Positions 35,166 through 44,362 of a stretch of 64,000 nt of DNA are shown here, in pieces. The stretch's first letter is position 1. The number at the start of each line of letters is the position of its first letter. The notes below the pieces were generated by a model, which was not told the origin of the DNA, ran no database searches, and was given only the letters and a program-made list of their open reading frames with translations. The position numbers and the translations under genes were made by a program. Origin of the DNA: JAPOUP01 sp026708635 (lineage in GTDB: Bacteria; Pseudomonadota; Alphaproteobacteria; Rhodobacterales; Rhodobacteraceae); assembly GCA_965200115.1 (NCBI GenBank), contig OZ241336.1, forward strand, positions 1,984,001 to 2,048,000, written 5' to 3'.

Positions 35166-37090
35166 TGGTCGTCTCCGTCTACGCACAAAACGGGGTCGCT
35201 CTTGTCACCATCGACAACCCCCCCGTGAACGCGGCTTCCGCCGCCGTTCGGGAAGGGTTGGCGCGGGCTCTGGCCAGAACCGAGGCCGACCGCGGCGTCA
35301 GCGCTGTCATACTGCATTGTGCGGGCATGACCTTCGTTGCGGGCGCGGATATTTCCGAGTTTGGCGGTACGCCGCTCAAACCCCATCTGCCGGATGTCAT
35401 CGACGACATAGAGAGGGCGTCGAAACCTTGGGTTGCGGCGCTGCATGGCACGGTTCTGGGAGGCGGGCTGGAACTGGCTATAGGCTGTCACGCCCGGATC
35501 GCCGATCGGAACACGAAGCTGGGTTTGCCTGAAGTCACCCTTGGCCTCATTCCCGGCGCGGGTGGTACGGTACGTCTGCCGCGTCTCGTGACGGTTGATC
35601 TGGCGCTCACGATGGTTGCGGGCGGAAAGCCGATCACGGCCCCGGACGCTCGGACCGCCGGCCTGATTGACGAAATCGCGGACGACGATCTTCTGGAGCG
35701 GGCCATGGGTTTTGCGCGGGAACTGCGCCATGTCCTGCCTACACGTGAACGTCCCATCCGCAAGGCGCTTGATACGGACTCTTTCCAGGCCCTGTCCAGG
35801 GAACTGCGCGCAAAGGCGCGCGGACAGATGTCACCGGTCGCGGCCGTCGAGGCGATCGAGCGCGCTTTGGCCTTACCGTTCGATGAAGCGCTGACGGCCG
35901 AGCGCGAGACTTTCCTGAAGCTGAAGTCAAGCCCGCAAAGCGCCTCGCTGCGCCGCCTGTTCTTCGCCGAACGCGGCGCGCTGAAACGCGATCCGCGCGC
36001 GCGCGCGGCGCCCCGCCCGCTTGCCGGCGTCGGTATCGTTGGCGGCGGCACAATGGGGACAGGTATCGCGGCCGCCTGCCTCATGCGCGGCCTTCCCGTG
36101 ATTTTGGCCGAGCAAACCGATAAAGCCGCTCAGGCGGCGCGGACGCGTGTCACCGATACGCTGACCGCCAGCGCAAAGCGTGGGCTGGTCCCGGACCTTG
36201 ACGTCACGCTGTCACGCTTCCAGACGGGTGCGGAACTCGATGACCTGACGGACGCCGATCTCGTGATCGAAGCGGTTTTCGAAGATATGCACGTCAAGAA
36301 ATCCCTTTTCGCCGAACTTGACCGCGTGACCAAACCGGAGGCGGTTCTGGCCACCAACACATCCTATCTGGACGTCAACGAGATCGCCTCGGTTTTGAAA
36401 GACCCGTCCCGCGCCATTGGTCTGCATTTCTTTTCGCCCGCGCATATCATGAAGCTGCTGGAAATCGTTTTACCCGATCGGGTCGCGGACGATGTCGTCG
36501 CAACCGGCGCGGCCCTGTCAAAACGGCTCGGCAAGATCGGCGTTTTTTCGGGAGTCTGCGAAGGATTCATCGGCAACCGCATCATGTCGGCCTATCGGCA
36601 GGAAGCCGATTTCCTGATCGAGGAGGGTGCCAGCCCGCAAGAGGTCGACGCAGCCATGCGCGCATTTGGCTTCGCGATGGGTGTGTTTGAGATGCAGGAT
36701 CTCGCGGGACTGGATATCGCTTGGGCCATGCGTAAACGGCGGGCGGCGTCACCCACCCCGTCCGAACGCTATGTGCGAGCCGCCGACCGCCTGTGCGAAG
36801 CGGGGCGTTTCGGGCGCAAGACCGGTGCCGGATGGTATGACTATACTGACAAAGGCGCCGAACCCTCTGGATTTGTCACGCGGGTCATTGAGGAGGAACG
36901 CGCAGCCAAAGGCATCACCCCACGCGTCTTCGGTGCGGAGGAAATAATGCGGCGGCTGCGGACACGGATGTCAAATGAGGCGGCCACCGTTCTGGCGGAG
37001 GGTATCAGCGCTTCTGCCGAAGATATCGATGTCGTCATGGTCAATGGCTACGGCTATCCCAGATGGCGAAGCGGGCTCTCCGAAAGATAG
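35165..37090 (+). CDS. Enoyl-CoA hydratase / 3-hydroxyacyl-CoA dehydrogenase fusion (FadB-type), C-terminus truncated
   Basis: Residues 1-190 form the crotonase domain (oxyanion segments FVAGADISEFGG and GTVLGGGLELAIGC, Glu pair in LGLPEVTLGLIPGAGGT). From about residue 285 the dehydrogenase domain has Rossmann loop GVGIVGGGTMGTGIAAACL, LHFFSPAHIMKLLEIV and CEGFIGNRIMSAYRQEAD. These enzymes do two steps of fatty-acid beta-oxidation. The protein stops at 641 residues with GYGYPRWRSGLSER, whereas relatives continue (YGFPRWRGGP...) for about 50-60 residues, so the very end is missing or frameshifted. With the gcdH remnant upstream, both ends of this operon seem damaged. Confidence 0.9.
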   Translation: MVVSVYAQNGVALVTIDNPPVNAASAAVREGLARALARTEADRGVSAVILHCAGMTFVAGADISEFGGTPLKPHLPDVIDDIERASKPWVAALHGTVLGGGLELAIGCHARIADRNTKLGLPEVTLGLIPGAGGTVRLPRLVTVDLALTMVAGGKPITAPDARTAGLIDEIADDDLLERAMGFARELRHVLPTRERPIRKALDTDSFQALSRELRAKARGQMSPVAAVEAIERALALPFDEALTAERETFLKLKSSPQSASLRRLFFAERGALKRDPRARAAPRPLAGVGIVGGGTMGTGIAAACLMRGLPVILAEQTDKAAQAARTRVTDTLTASAKRGLVPDLDVTLSRFQTGAELDDLTDADLVIEAVFEDMHVKKSLFAELDRVTKPEAVLATNTSYLDVNEIASVLKDPSRAIGLHFFSPAHIMKLLEIVLPDRVADDVVATGAALSKRLGKIGVFSGVCEGFIGNRIMSAYRQEADFLIEEGASPQEVDAAMRAFGFAMGVFEMQDLAGLDIAWAMRKRRAASPTPSERYVRAADRLCEAGRFGRKTGAGWYDYTDKGAEPSGFVTRVIEEERAAKGITPRVFGAEEIMRRLRTRMSNEAATVLAEGISASAEDIDVVMVNGYGYPRWRSGLSER

Positions 37091-37339
37091 CCCCGGGCAT
37101 TTGTCCGATGCCGCCTGTTCGGCGCTGACGGTTTGCGCTCCGGCGGGGCAGTTCCGGAGCCTGGCCCGGACACCGATATTGGGGAACCATATCGCCAGAA
37201 CTTTCCCTTCACGATCCGGAAACCGATAGGGTTCCGATGGCTTTGTGGAGGGTCCGTCCCACTCGCCGGACAGGGTGTGCGACAATGTCATCGACAGGGG
37301 AAAACCGGATCGGGGTGCCTGATCGAACCCGCTCTCCGG

Positions 37340-38278
37340 TTACTGGAACGCGACCCGGTCGGAAAGCCAGGCGAGAACGAGCGATACGCTGACGATCGAG
37401 CCGACCGTCGATACCAGGATCGTCGCCGAAACGCGTTGTGGCGCGACCCGGTAATGCGATGCGATCATGAAAATATTTCCCGCCGTGGGCAGGGCGGCGG
37501 ACGCGATCATCACCGCGGCCGCGAAAGGCTCGACGGGCCAGACCAGAACCGCCGCCACAACCGCCGCCGGATGGAGGACAAGCTTCGAGAAACTGAGCCA
37601 GGTGGCCACCGCGGGACGTTCGATGGATCTGCCCGCAAGGGAGGCGCCTATGGCGAAAAGCGCGCCCGGCGTTGCCGCCGCCCCAAGATAACCGAGGAAC
37701 TCATTGACCGGCCGCGGAAGCGGCCAGTCCATGGCTGACCAGGTGAAGCCAAGAAAAATCGAGACCAGCATCGGGTTGGCCACGATGCCCTTGATCACCG
37801 CCGCCAGCGCCTGCGGCGTACCGGTTCCGCCGCGGCTCGCGGTGATCAGGACGACAATAAGCGTACCGAACACCAGCAGGTCGACCGCGAGCATCATCAT
37901 GATGTATCCCACGGCCGCCTCGCCCATGATCAACGCCAGCATCGGAATGCCGAGGAAACCGATGTTGCCGATCACGGCGCACTGCGCCTCCACCGCCCCT
38001 TCCGCCACGGGCAGCCCCCGCCAATGGGCCACAGCGTTCGCAAACACGTAGACCAGCGCGGTCGCGCAGAGATAGACAAGCATGAAGCGGGTATCGTAGA
38101 CCTCCCCGAAGCTAAGGTTGGCGGAGAACTGGAACAGCATTGCCGAAAGCGCGAAGTAAAAGACAAAGCGCGTCAGCGCCGCCGTGGCCGCTTCGGAAAA
38201 GAACCCGGTCGCCGCGGCCACATAGCCAACACCGATCAGAAGAAAGAACGGAAGGGTCTGAATGAAGATCTCGACCAT
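37340..38278 (-). CDS. AEC (auxin efflux carrier)-family transporter
   Basis: The 312-residue integral membrane protein has ten hydrophobic segments in two halves, of the bile/arsenite/riboflavin/auxin-carrier fold: FIQTLPFFLLIGVGYVAAAT at the start, the GNIGFLGIPML crossover, and LPTAGNIFMIASHYRV near the end. Bacterial AEC members are often malonate or organic-acid transporters, but the substrate is not predictable here. It is convergent with the FadB-type gene and separated from the amidotransferase gene by 59 bases on one side and a 249-base gap on the other; nothing else was seen in that gap. Confidence 0.88.
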   Translation of the reverse strand: MVEIFIQTLPFFLLIGVGYVAAATGFFSEAATAALTRFVFYFALSAMLFQFSANLSFGEVYDTRFMLVYLCATALVYVFANAVAHWRGLPVAEGAVEAQCAVIGNIGFLGIPMLALIMGEAAVGYIMMMLAVDLLVFGTLIVVLITASRGGTGTPQALAAVIKGIVANPMLVSIFLGFTWSAMDWPLPRPVNEFLGYLGAAATPGALFAIGASLAGRSIERPAVATWLSFSKLVLHPAAVVAAVLVWPVEPFAAAVMIASAALPTAGNIFMIASHYRVAPQRVSATILVSTVGSIVSVSLVLAWLSDRVAFQ

Positions 38279-38397
38279 GCCCGCCCCATAACACCGTGAC
38301 CGCGGATCGCAAACGCCGTGGCTCGATAGTGGCCGGCGACGGTCAGTATTCCGGCAAACACTGACGGAAACGGAGAGCCCGCGAACCGGACCGGAAT

Positions 38398-39090
38398 CTA
38401 TGCGGCCGTATGCCGGCGGAAAAACGCGGCCGTATCGGGCGCGAACAGCGCACCGTCCACCGGACCATCCCGAAATGACGCCAGCGCGGCCTCAACGGCT
38501 CCCGCGGAAATGAACCTGTCACGACCGAGCGCGAAAAGCGTTTCAAGCCTGGATCGCGTGTATTCGGGATGAAACTGAACCGAAAGCCCGGGAAATTCAT
38601 ATTCCAGCACGCCGATGGGGCAATAGTCCGCGCTACCGGTCACTGTCGCGCCGGGCGGAACCAGGGTTACCTGGTCCTGATGCCAGACATGGGCCGCGAA
38701 CGTCACGCCACCACACCCGTAAACCCGACGCCCGACCACCTCGCCGCAGGCCGCCTTTTCCGCGCGTCCGCCAAAGGTGTCGGCCATAACCTGGTGGCCG
38801 AAGCATATGCCGAACACCGGCTTTCCCGCCTCGCGGACCGCGAGCAGGAGATCGCGCAGTGACGGCATCCACGGCGATGCGTCATACACGCCGAGCTCCG
38901 ACCCGCTGACCACGACTCCGTCGAAGTCGCCGACCTTGGGCAGATCCGCTCCGTAGGCGACACCGACCGTGGCAAACGTCGCCTCCGGAAGCGCGGGGGA
39001 CAGCCATTCGACGATCGTTTCCCCGGCGCGCGGCACGCCATCAAGCAGCGGGCTTGGCTGGCGCGTCAGGTCGAGAACCGCGATTCTCAT
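38398..39090 (-). CDS. Class I glutamine amidotransferase
   Basis: The start at ATG 39090 overlaps the end of the preceding glxD gene (stop at 39,093-39,095) within a few bases, giving 230 residues. The catalytic triad is visible: Cys in VFGICFGHQV, His and Glu in VQFHPEYTR. It belongs to the free-standing GATase1 proteins resembling GMP synthase/gamma-glutamyl hydrolase types. As last gene of a four-gene glutamate-synthase-like operon it may hydrolyse a gamma-glutamyl compound made or used by the complex (inference). Confidence 0.88.
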   Translation of the reverse strand: MRIAVLDLTRQPSPLLDGVPRAGETIVEWLSPALPEATFATVGVAYGADLPKVGDFDGVVVSGSELGVYDASPWMPSLRDLLLAVREAGKPVFGICFGHQVMADTFGGRAEKAACGEVVGRRVYGCGGVTFAAHVWHQDQVTLVPPGATVTGSADYCPIGVLEYEFPGLSVQFHPEYTRSRLETLFALGRDRFISAGAVEAALASFRDGPVDGALFAPDTAAFFRRHTAA

Positions 39091-39092
39091 CC

Positions 39093-40517
39093 TCACCACC
39101 CGAAGGCGCGGTCGATACCCGCCATCTTGACGCCCGTGAAAGCGCTTGCCTCGAAACTCAGCGCGCGCAGATCCTCGGTCTCAAGGTTATGGACGCGGGA
39201 CTTGCCGCAGGCCTTCGCCAGCGCGGTGACTTCCATGGTCATCGCGGTGAGGAAACGCGCGACACGCTCCGCGCCGGCCCTGGGATCCATGCGCCTCTCC
39301 AGGTCAGGATCCTGTGTGGCAACACCCACCGGGCACAACCCGGTATGACAATGATGGCAGGCACCCGGAGAGGTGCCGAGCCTCTCGTAATCCTCAACAT
39401 ACCGTGGGGAGTTGCAGCCCATCGCTATCATCGCGGCATTGCCGATCATCGCCGCGTCGGCGCCGAGCGCCAGGCATTTCGCGACATCCACTCCGGATCG
39501 GATCCCGCCGGCCGCCACCAGACTCACCTTTCCGGTCATATCGCAGTCGTCAAGCGCCTCACGGGCCGCGCGGATCGCGCTCATGGTCGGAATGCCGGTG
39601 TGGTTCAGCAACAGTTCCGGCGAGGCGCCCGTGCCTCCCTCGGCGCCGTCAACCACCACGACGTCAGCCCCGGCCTTGGCGGCTATGGCGACGTCATAGC
39701 GGGGCCGGGTCGCGCCCATCTTGATAAAGATCGGCACCCTGTAACCGGTCGCGATCCTGAGTTCCTCGATCTTGACGGCCAGATCGTCGGCCCCGAGAAA
39801 ATCAGGGTGCCGGATGGTCGACCTCTGGTCAACACCCTCGGGCAGTGTCCGCATCCTGCTGACCCGGGGACTGACCTTCATCCCCAGCAGGAGGCCACCG
39901 GTTCCGGGCTTCGCGCCCTGGCCCACCACGATTTCCAGCCCATCGGCGCGACGCAGATGGTCGAGGTCGACCCCGTAACGCGCCGGACTCATCTGGTATA
40001 CAAGCCGGGCCGACGCCTCCCGTTCCTCCTCCAGCATGCCACCCTCGCCGGTGCAGGTCATGGTGCCCGCCCTGGAGGCGCCATAGCCCAGCGACGCCTT
40101 CGCCGACGCCGACAGCGCGCCAAAGGACATCGAGGCGATATAGACCGGAATCTCGAGCTCCAGCGGGCATTCAACGATACCGCGCCCCCCACCGAGCACG
40201 GTCTTCGTCTCGCAGGCCTCCCGATAACCTTCCAGCGGCAGCCGCGTCATCGTGGCGGGAACGAACACGAGATCGTCGAAAGTCGGCATTCGCTTGTTGA
40301 ACGTGTTGTAGCCGCGCACCTGGTAGCGTCCAAGCTGCGCCAGCGCATGCACCTCCGATATCGCTTCGGGGGTCCAGCGGGTTGACCCGCCCTGATCATA
40401 GCTCGACGGCACGCCGGAGGGGCGGCCCTCCACGGCGCCCGCGTCGTTAAAACGGATCTCGTCTTCCGCGGCCGGCTCGAAAGGATATTCGTAGGTCGGT
40501 GTCAGATCATCAGCCAT
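39093..40517 (-). CDS. glxD: FMN-binding glutamate synthase-like subunit (GlxD/MgsC type)
   Basis: The 474-residue protein matches the central FMN/Fe-S part of glutamate synthase as a free-standing protein. It has SMSFGALSASAKASLGYGA, the FMN loops DVVVVDGAEGGTGASPE and LVAAGGIRSGVDVAK, and the 3Fe-4S cysteines in ACHHCHTGLCPVG. In the N-methylglutamate synthase complex (MgsABC) or the related GlxBCD set this subunit joins ammonia, or methylamine, to a keto acid. It overlaps glxC upstream by 16 bases. The absence of N-methylglutamate dehydrogenase genes nearby leaves open which substrate is used. Confidence 0.9.
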   Translation of the reverse strand: MADDLTPTYEYPFEPAAEDEIRFNDAGAVEGRPSGVPSSYDQGGSTRWTPEAISEVHALAQLGRYQVRGYNTFNKRMPTFDDLVFVPATMTRLPLEGYREACETKTVLGGGRGIVECPLELEIPVYIASMSFGALSASAKASLGYGASRAGTMTCTGEGGMLEEEREASARLVYQMSPARYGVDLDHLRRADGLEIVVGQGAKPGTGGLLLGMKVSPRVSRMRTLPEGVDQRSTIRHPDFLGADDLAVKIEELRIATGYRVPIFIKMGATRPRYDVAIAAKAGADVVVVDGAEGGTGASPELLLNHTGIPTMSAIRAAREALDDCDMTGKVSLVAAGGIRSGVDVAKCLALGADAAMIGNAAMIAMGCNSPRYVEDYERLGTSPGACHHCHTGLCPVGVATQDPDLERRMDPRAGAERVARFLTAMTMEVTALAKACGKSRVHNLETEDLRALSFEASAFTGVKMAGIDRAFGW

Positions 40518-41194
40518 GCGCCGGCATCCCTCGATTCAAAAAACCAGAGCCGCTGGCCGGAGACCATCTTTCGCCAGTCTCGGGACCCGTCCGAAAGACC
40601 GAGCGGCTCGAGAATGGCGTTCACCTCATCGACCTGCTCGGAGGTCGGCTCCACGACCTTAACGTCCACGCCGGGACTTCCGACATCGCCGGCCACCCAG
40701 ACCTCACCCTCCCAAAGCGCGTCCGCGCAGCTGTCACCCGCGCCCCCGAGCGCTATGATCTTCCCGGCATGGGCCATGAAACCCGACTGGTACCCGATCC
40801 GGCCCTCGACGACGATGTTTCCGCCCTTCATCGCGACGCCGCAGCGCGGGCCCGCATCGCCCCTCACATGGATCGTACCTCCCATCATCGCGGCACCGCA
40901 GGACATGCCGCTGTAGCCACCGACGGTGATCGTTCCTTTCGACATTCCCTCTCCCAGCGCCCACCCGGCGTTTCGCTCGATCTCCAGCGTCGCGCCGGTG
41001 TTGAGCCCGCCGCAGTAATATCCCACCGAGCCCTCGAACCGGACCTCGGCGCCGTCCGGAAGCCCGATACCCAGATTGTGGCGGGAGAGCGTGTTGACCA
41101 CACGGATCCTGTCGCCGCGGGCGCACGCTTCCTGGATCTCCTCGTTGATCTCCCTGATGTGGCGCTTTCCCACATCGACGACGTGTTCGTTCAT
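40502..41194 (-). CDS. glxC: GXGXG-domain glutamate synthase-like subunit (GlxC/MgsB type)
   Basis: From ATG 41194 (overlapping the stop of glxB, ATGA) it is 230 residues. The body is the right-handed beta-helix of glutamate synthase's C-terminal domain, visible as repeated G-x-x-x-G-x-G turns: GSVGYYCGGLNTGATLEIE, GGYSGMSCGAAMMGGTIHVRG, GGNIVVEGRIGYQSGF. It is the structural subunit linking the amidotransferase (GlxB) and FMN (GlxD) subunits; all three reside on one transcript with overlaps. Confidence 0.9.
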   Translation of the reverse strand: MNEHVVDVGKRHIREINEEIQEACARGDRIRVVNTLSRHNLGIGLPDGAEVRFEGSVGYYCGGLNTGATLEIERNAGWALGEGMSKGTITVGGYSGMSCGAAMMGGTIHVRGDAGPRCGVAMKGGNIVVEGRIGYQSGFMAHAGKIIALGGAGDSCADALWEGEVWVAGDVGSPGVDVKVVEPTSEQVDEVNAILEPLGLSDGSRDWRKMVSGQRLWFFESRDAGAWLMI

Positions 41195-42144
41195 GCGGCC
41201 AGATCTCTGTCGCCGGCGCCCCAGAGCCCGGTCAGGGACGGGCCGTCGTAGTTTATGACATCGCATTCACCCACAAAGATGCGGCGCACCGCCTGCTCCT
41301 CCGTGGCCATCGCCAGATCGCCGTCCCGATCGATCACCACCAGCGGCTTCATGGCGAAGCGGTCCTTGGCGAATCCAATTCCCCCGGCGTTCGCGATCAT
41401 GTAGGTGAATACGCCGTCAATGGAATTGATCGAGAGTTTCAGGGCCTGATCCATGGTCAGCCCCGCGCGCATCCGGTCACTGATCCAAACCGCGATCAGC
41501 TCGCTGTCATTGCCGGTCAGGAATCTGTAACCCCGCCGCTCCAGCATCTCCCGCCATTTGAAGTAATCCGTGATCTGGCCGTTGTGCACGATGGCCACAT
41601 CCGGAAACGGCCGCGCCCAGAACGGATGGCTGGCATTGGGCCGCACGTCGCTTTCCGTCGCCAGCCGGGCATGTCCGAGGCCATGGGTGCCGACCATTTC
41701 GCGCACGCCGTGTTTTTCGTCCACGGCCCGCGCGCCACCGACGTCCTTGATGATTTCGAGGCTGCGTCCGCAGGACTGCACCTCAATCCGGTCGCTGAGC
41801 GTATCCACGTCGGCGACCCAGGCCGTCATGTCACGCGGATCACCGATCTCGATGCGAAAGCAGTAATGCCGCTGCCCGTCGGTGATGATCGCGGGTTCCG
41901 CAAGGAAATCGGAGCCGTGGTCTCGCAGGCTGCGCGCGAGATCATCCATCGCCGGGTCCATGTCTTTCCGGTCAAATCCCATGCCGCGAACGACGTACCC
42001 CGTGTTGCGCGGCGGCCCGTAGACCGCGAAACCCGTGCTGTCCGCCCCTCGATGCTCCTGGGCGTCCATCAGTTCCACCAGGTCGCGGCCCACGGCTCCG
42101 AAGCCTCCGCGGCCCGCGAGGATGCGCCCGGCAATTCCACACAT
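41191..42144 (-). CDS. glxB: Class II glutamine amidotransferase (GlxB/MgsA type)
   Basis: The 317-residue protein starts MCGIAGRILAGRGG, so Cys2 becomes the N-terminal nucleophile after Met removal. Conserved elements are EHRGADSTGFAVY, LGHARLATESDV and the NDSELIAV segment. It releases ammonia from glutamine for the GlxC-GlxD partners in the cytoplasm. It is the first gene of the operon, 134 bases from the divergent GntR regulator, with a long palindrome in between. Confidence 0.92.
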   Translation of the reverse strand: MCGIAGRILAGRGGFGAVGRDLVELMDAQEHRGADSTGFAVYGPPRNTGYVVRGMGFDRKDMDPAMDDLARSLRDHGSDFLAEPAIITDGQRHYCFRIEIGDPRDMTAWVADVDTLSDRIEVQSCGRSLEIIKDVGGARAVDEKHGVREMVGTHGLGHARLATESDVRPNASHPFWARPFPDVAIVHNGQITDYFKWREMLERRGYRFLTGNDSELIAVWISDRMRAGLTMDQALKLSINSIDGVFTYMIANAGGIGFAKDRFAMKPLVVIDRDGDLAMATEEQAVRRIFVGECDVINYDGPSLTGLWGAGDRDLAA

Positions 42145-42163
42145 TCCGATTCTCCCGCAATTT

Positions 42164-42187
42164 CTGTATACAGTATACTGTATTCAG
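42164..42187. promoter_or_regulatory. Palindromic operator between glxB and the GntR regulator
   Basis: The core ATACAGTATACTGTAT (42,168-42,183) is a perfect 16-base palindrome. It extends to 24 bases (CTG...CAG) if one mismatched pair is allowed. A weaker similar motif centred on GTATAC lies at 42,223-42,240 (TATCCCGTATACGATA). Such symmetric sites are typical targets of GntR/FadR-type dimers, and the location between the two divergent genes supports control of both. Confidence 0.75.
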
Positions 42188-42278
42188 CGGATGGCAAGAT
42201 CGAATCGGGTAGCCGTGACGGGGTATCCCGTATACGATATCGCCAAACGCGGGTTATCATCGGCATCCCGAGGAGCGA

Positions 42279-42950
42279 ATGGTCCTAAGGTCAATCCGGC
42301 CAGCTCGCCGCCGACTGGCGGACGAGGTTTACGACGAGTTGGTCGAAGCGATCATGCGTCGGGAATTCGGGCCGGATGACCGGCTTGTGCAGGAAAAGCT
42401 CGCGGACGAGATGAACATCAGCCGGACACCCATCCGCGAGGCGCTCATGCGCCTGGAGCAGGAAGGCGTTCTGGAGGTCTCCAACCAGGGCAGTTTCAGG
42501 CTCTACCGCATGAACGACGGTGAGGTCAGGGAACTCTATCAGGCCCGCGCCGGCATCGAGGGGCAGTGCGCCCGCATTCTGGCCGTGCGCAATTCGGCGG
42601 ACGACATCGCCTGGCTCAGCGAGGCGGTCCAGCGGGAGGAAAGTCTTGAGGACCGGTCGGCGCGCGGCTACTTCGAGGCCAACCGCAACATCCACCGCGC
42701 CTTCGTGATGCGCGCGGGAAACCGTTTCCTTCTGGAAATGTTCGATATCGTCTGGGCCAGGGCCAGGGCGTTTCCCCTGTTCTCCACCATCGAGAACGTT
42801 GATCTCGCGAAGTCGCTTGGCAATCACATGGATCTTGTCAGGGTCGTCGAGCGCGGAGACAGGATCGAGGCGCTGGAGACGTTCACGCGGCATATCCAGA
42901 GCGGTTTCGACCTGCAGATGCAGGGCCTGCATCCGGAGCGCGTCGCATAA
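42279..42950 (+). CDS. GntR-family regulator with FCD domain
   Basis: The 223-residue protein has an N-terminal winged helix (ADEVYDELVEAIMRREFGPDDRLVQEKLADEMNISRTPIREALMRL) and an all-helical FCD ligand domain. The metal-binding residues are expected in the FEANRNIHRAFV and GNHMDLVRVV segments. FCD-GntR proteins usually respond to small carboxylates. It is divergent from the glxBCD operon with a 24-base palindrome between, so it is the probable regulator of amino-group assimilation here and of itself. Confidence 0.9.
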   Translation: MVLRSIRPARRRLADEVYDELVEAIMRREFGPDDRLVQEKLADEMNISRTPIREALMRLEQEGVLEVSNQGSFRLYRMNDGEVRELYQARAGIEGQCARILAVRNSADDIAWLSEAVQREESLEDRSARGYFEANRNIHRAFVMRAGNRFLLEMFDIVWARARAFPLFSTIENVDLAKSLGNHMDLVRVVERGDRIEALETFTRHIQSGFDLQMQGLHPERVA

Positions 42951-43104
42951 TCAGCCAACGCCGTCGCCGAAATACCGAATGCGCGGGGTGAGTGACGTCT
43001 TCGGCGGACAGTCCAGGTCCGGGACTCCCCAGCCGAATGACCCGGCCTCCGCCCGTGAATGTCTCCCGGACAGTGGACCGCCCGGGCGCCCGCGAAACCA
43101 GCCC

Positions 43105-44010
43105 CTATACCGTTAGCCCTTCGGGCTCTTCCAGTCCGTTGGCGCGACAGCATGCGGTAAGTGTGTTGGCGAGGAGACACGCGATGGTCATCGGACCGAC
43201 GCCGCCGGGTACCGGGGTTATCGCGCCGGCGACCGTCGAACATCCCTCAAAATCCACGTCGCCGACCAACCGCGTCCTCCCCTCCCCAAGTTCCGGCGCG
43301 GCGATTCGATTGATGCCAACGTCGATCACCGTCGCGCCCGGCTTGATCCAGTCACCCCCGACCGTTCCGGCGCGCCCCACCGCGGCGACGACTATATCGC
43401 CCTGACGCGCCACCTCCCTAATGTTCCCGGTACGCGAATGCGCGACGGTCACCGTGCAGCTATCCCTCAGCAGAAGCTGCGCCATCGGCTTTCCCACGAT
43501 ATTGGATCGCCCGATCACGACGGCGTTCATTCCGGACAGGCTCCCGTGGCGGTCGCGCAGGAGCATCATGCATCCGAGCGGCGTGCAGGGAACCATGGCC
43601 TTCTGTCCGGTCCCGAGCTTCCCGACGTTCCAGACATGGAACCCATCCACGTCCTTGGAAGGATCGACGGCGTTTATCACAAGCGCCTCGTCGATGTGAT
43701 CCGGAAGCGGCAGCTGGACCAGGATGCCATGCACGGCGGGATCCGCGTTCAGCCCTTTGACCAGTTCCAGCAGGTCCTCCTCCGGGATCGATGCGGCGAG
43801 CCGATGCTCGAAACTCCGCATTCCCGCCTCGACCGTCTGCCTGCCCTTTGAGCGGACATATACCTGGCTCGCGGGATCCTCGCCCACCAGCACCACGGCC
43901 AGCCCCGGGGTGAGGCCATGGTCCGCCCCCAGCCTGGCGACATGCCTGGCCACCTCGGCCCGAACCCTTCCGGCAATGGCTTTCCCGTCAATTATATCGG
44001 CGTTCATCAT
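43105..44010 (-). CDS. folD: Methylenetetrahydrofolate dehydrogenase / cyclohydrolase
   Basis: The 301-residue bifunctional FolD has GLAVVLVGEDPASQVYVRSK with the catalytic Lys, GILVQLPLPDHID, VNAVDPSKDVDGFH and the NADP-binding VVIGRSNIVGKPMAQLLL. It interconverts methylene- and formyl-tetrahydrofolate in the cytoplasm. Two adjacent ATG codons follow AGGAGG at 5 and 8 bases; either works. Its neighbourhood with the glx operon suggests one-carbon/amine metabolism, although the two are separated by the GntR gene. Confidence 0.95.
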   Translation of the reverse strand: MMNADIIDGKAIAGRVRAEVARHVARLGADHGLTPGLAVVLVGEDPASQVYVRSKGRQTVEAGMRSFEHRLAASIPEEDLLELVKGLNADPAVHGILVQLPLPDHIDEALVINAVDPSKDVDGFHVWNVGKLGTGQKAMVPCTPLGCMMLLRDRHGSLSGMNAVVIGRSNIVGKPMAQLLLRDSCTVTVAHSRTGNIREVARQGDIVVAAVGRAGTVGGDWIKPGATVIDVGINRIAAPELGEGRTRLVGDVDFEGCSTVAGAITPVPGGVGPMTIACLLANTLTACCRANGLEEPEGLTV

Positions 44011-44362
44011 ACATACCTCCTATACCCCGGTCTGCCCGCAAAGTCCGCGACCGCGGCGCGTAAGGGGTCCGACGCCGGGAGACCGGGAGACCGGGGATCG
44101 GGGCGCAGGGGGCAGCGAACATCAAGATCGGCATAGCCGGCTCCCTTCCGCGCGGCCGCGACCATAGACGGGAGCGGCCCGACTGAACACCAGAACCGAT
44201 ATCCGTCAACAAGGATCCGCCCGGCCCCATACGGCAGACCCCTTGCGGGAGAATGTAACGATATTTTCCGTCATAACCACGGGAATGACAGGCCATGTCA
44301 TACAGGGTTGCGATAAGGGCACAAGACAGGGAACCGAGTCCGGAGGGCATATAAATACTGGC
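44011..44362. other. Intergenic region between folD and the ArdC remnant
   Basis: It must hold the folD promoter at its left end. No gene candidate with family features on either strand. The composition becomes less GC-rich rightwards, at the transition into accessory DNA. Confidence 0.35.
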
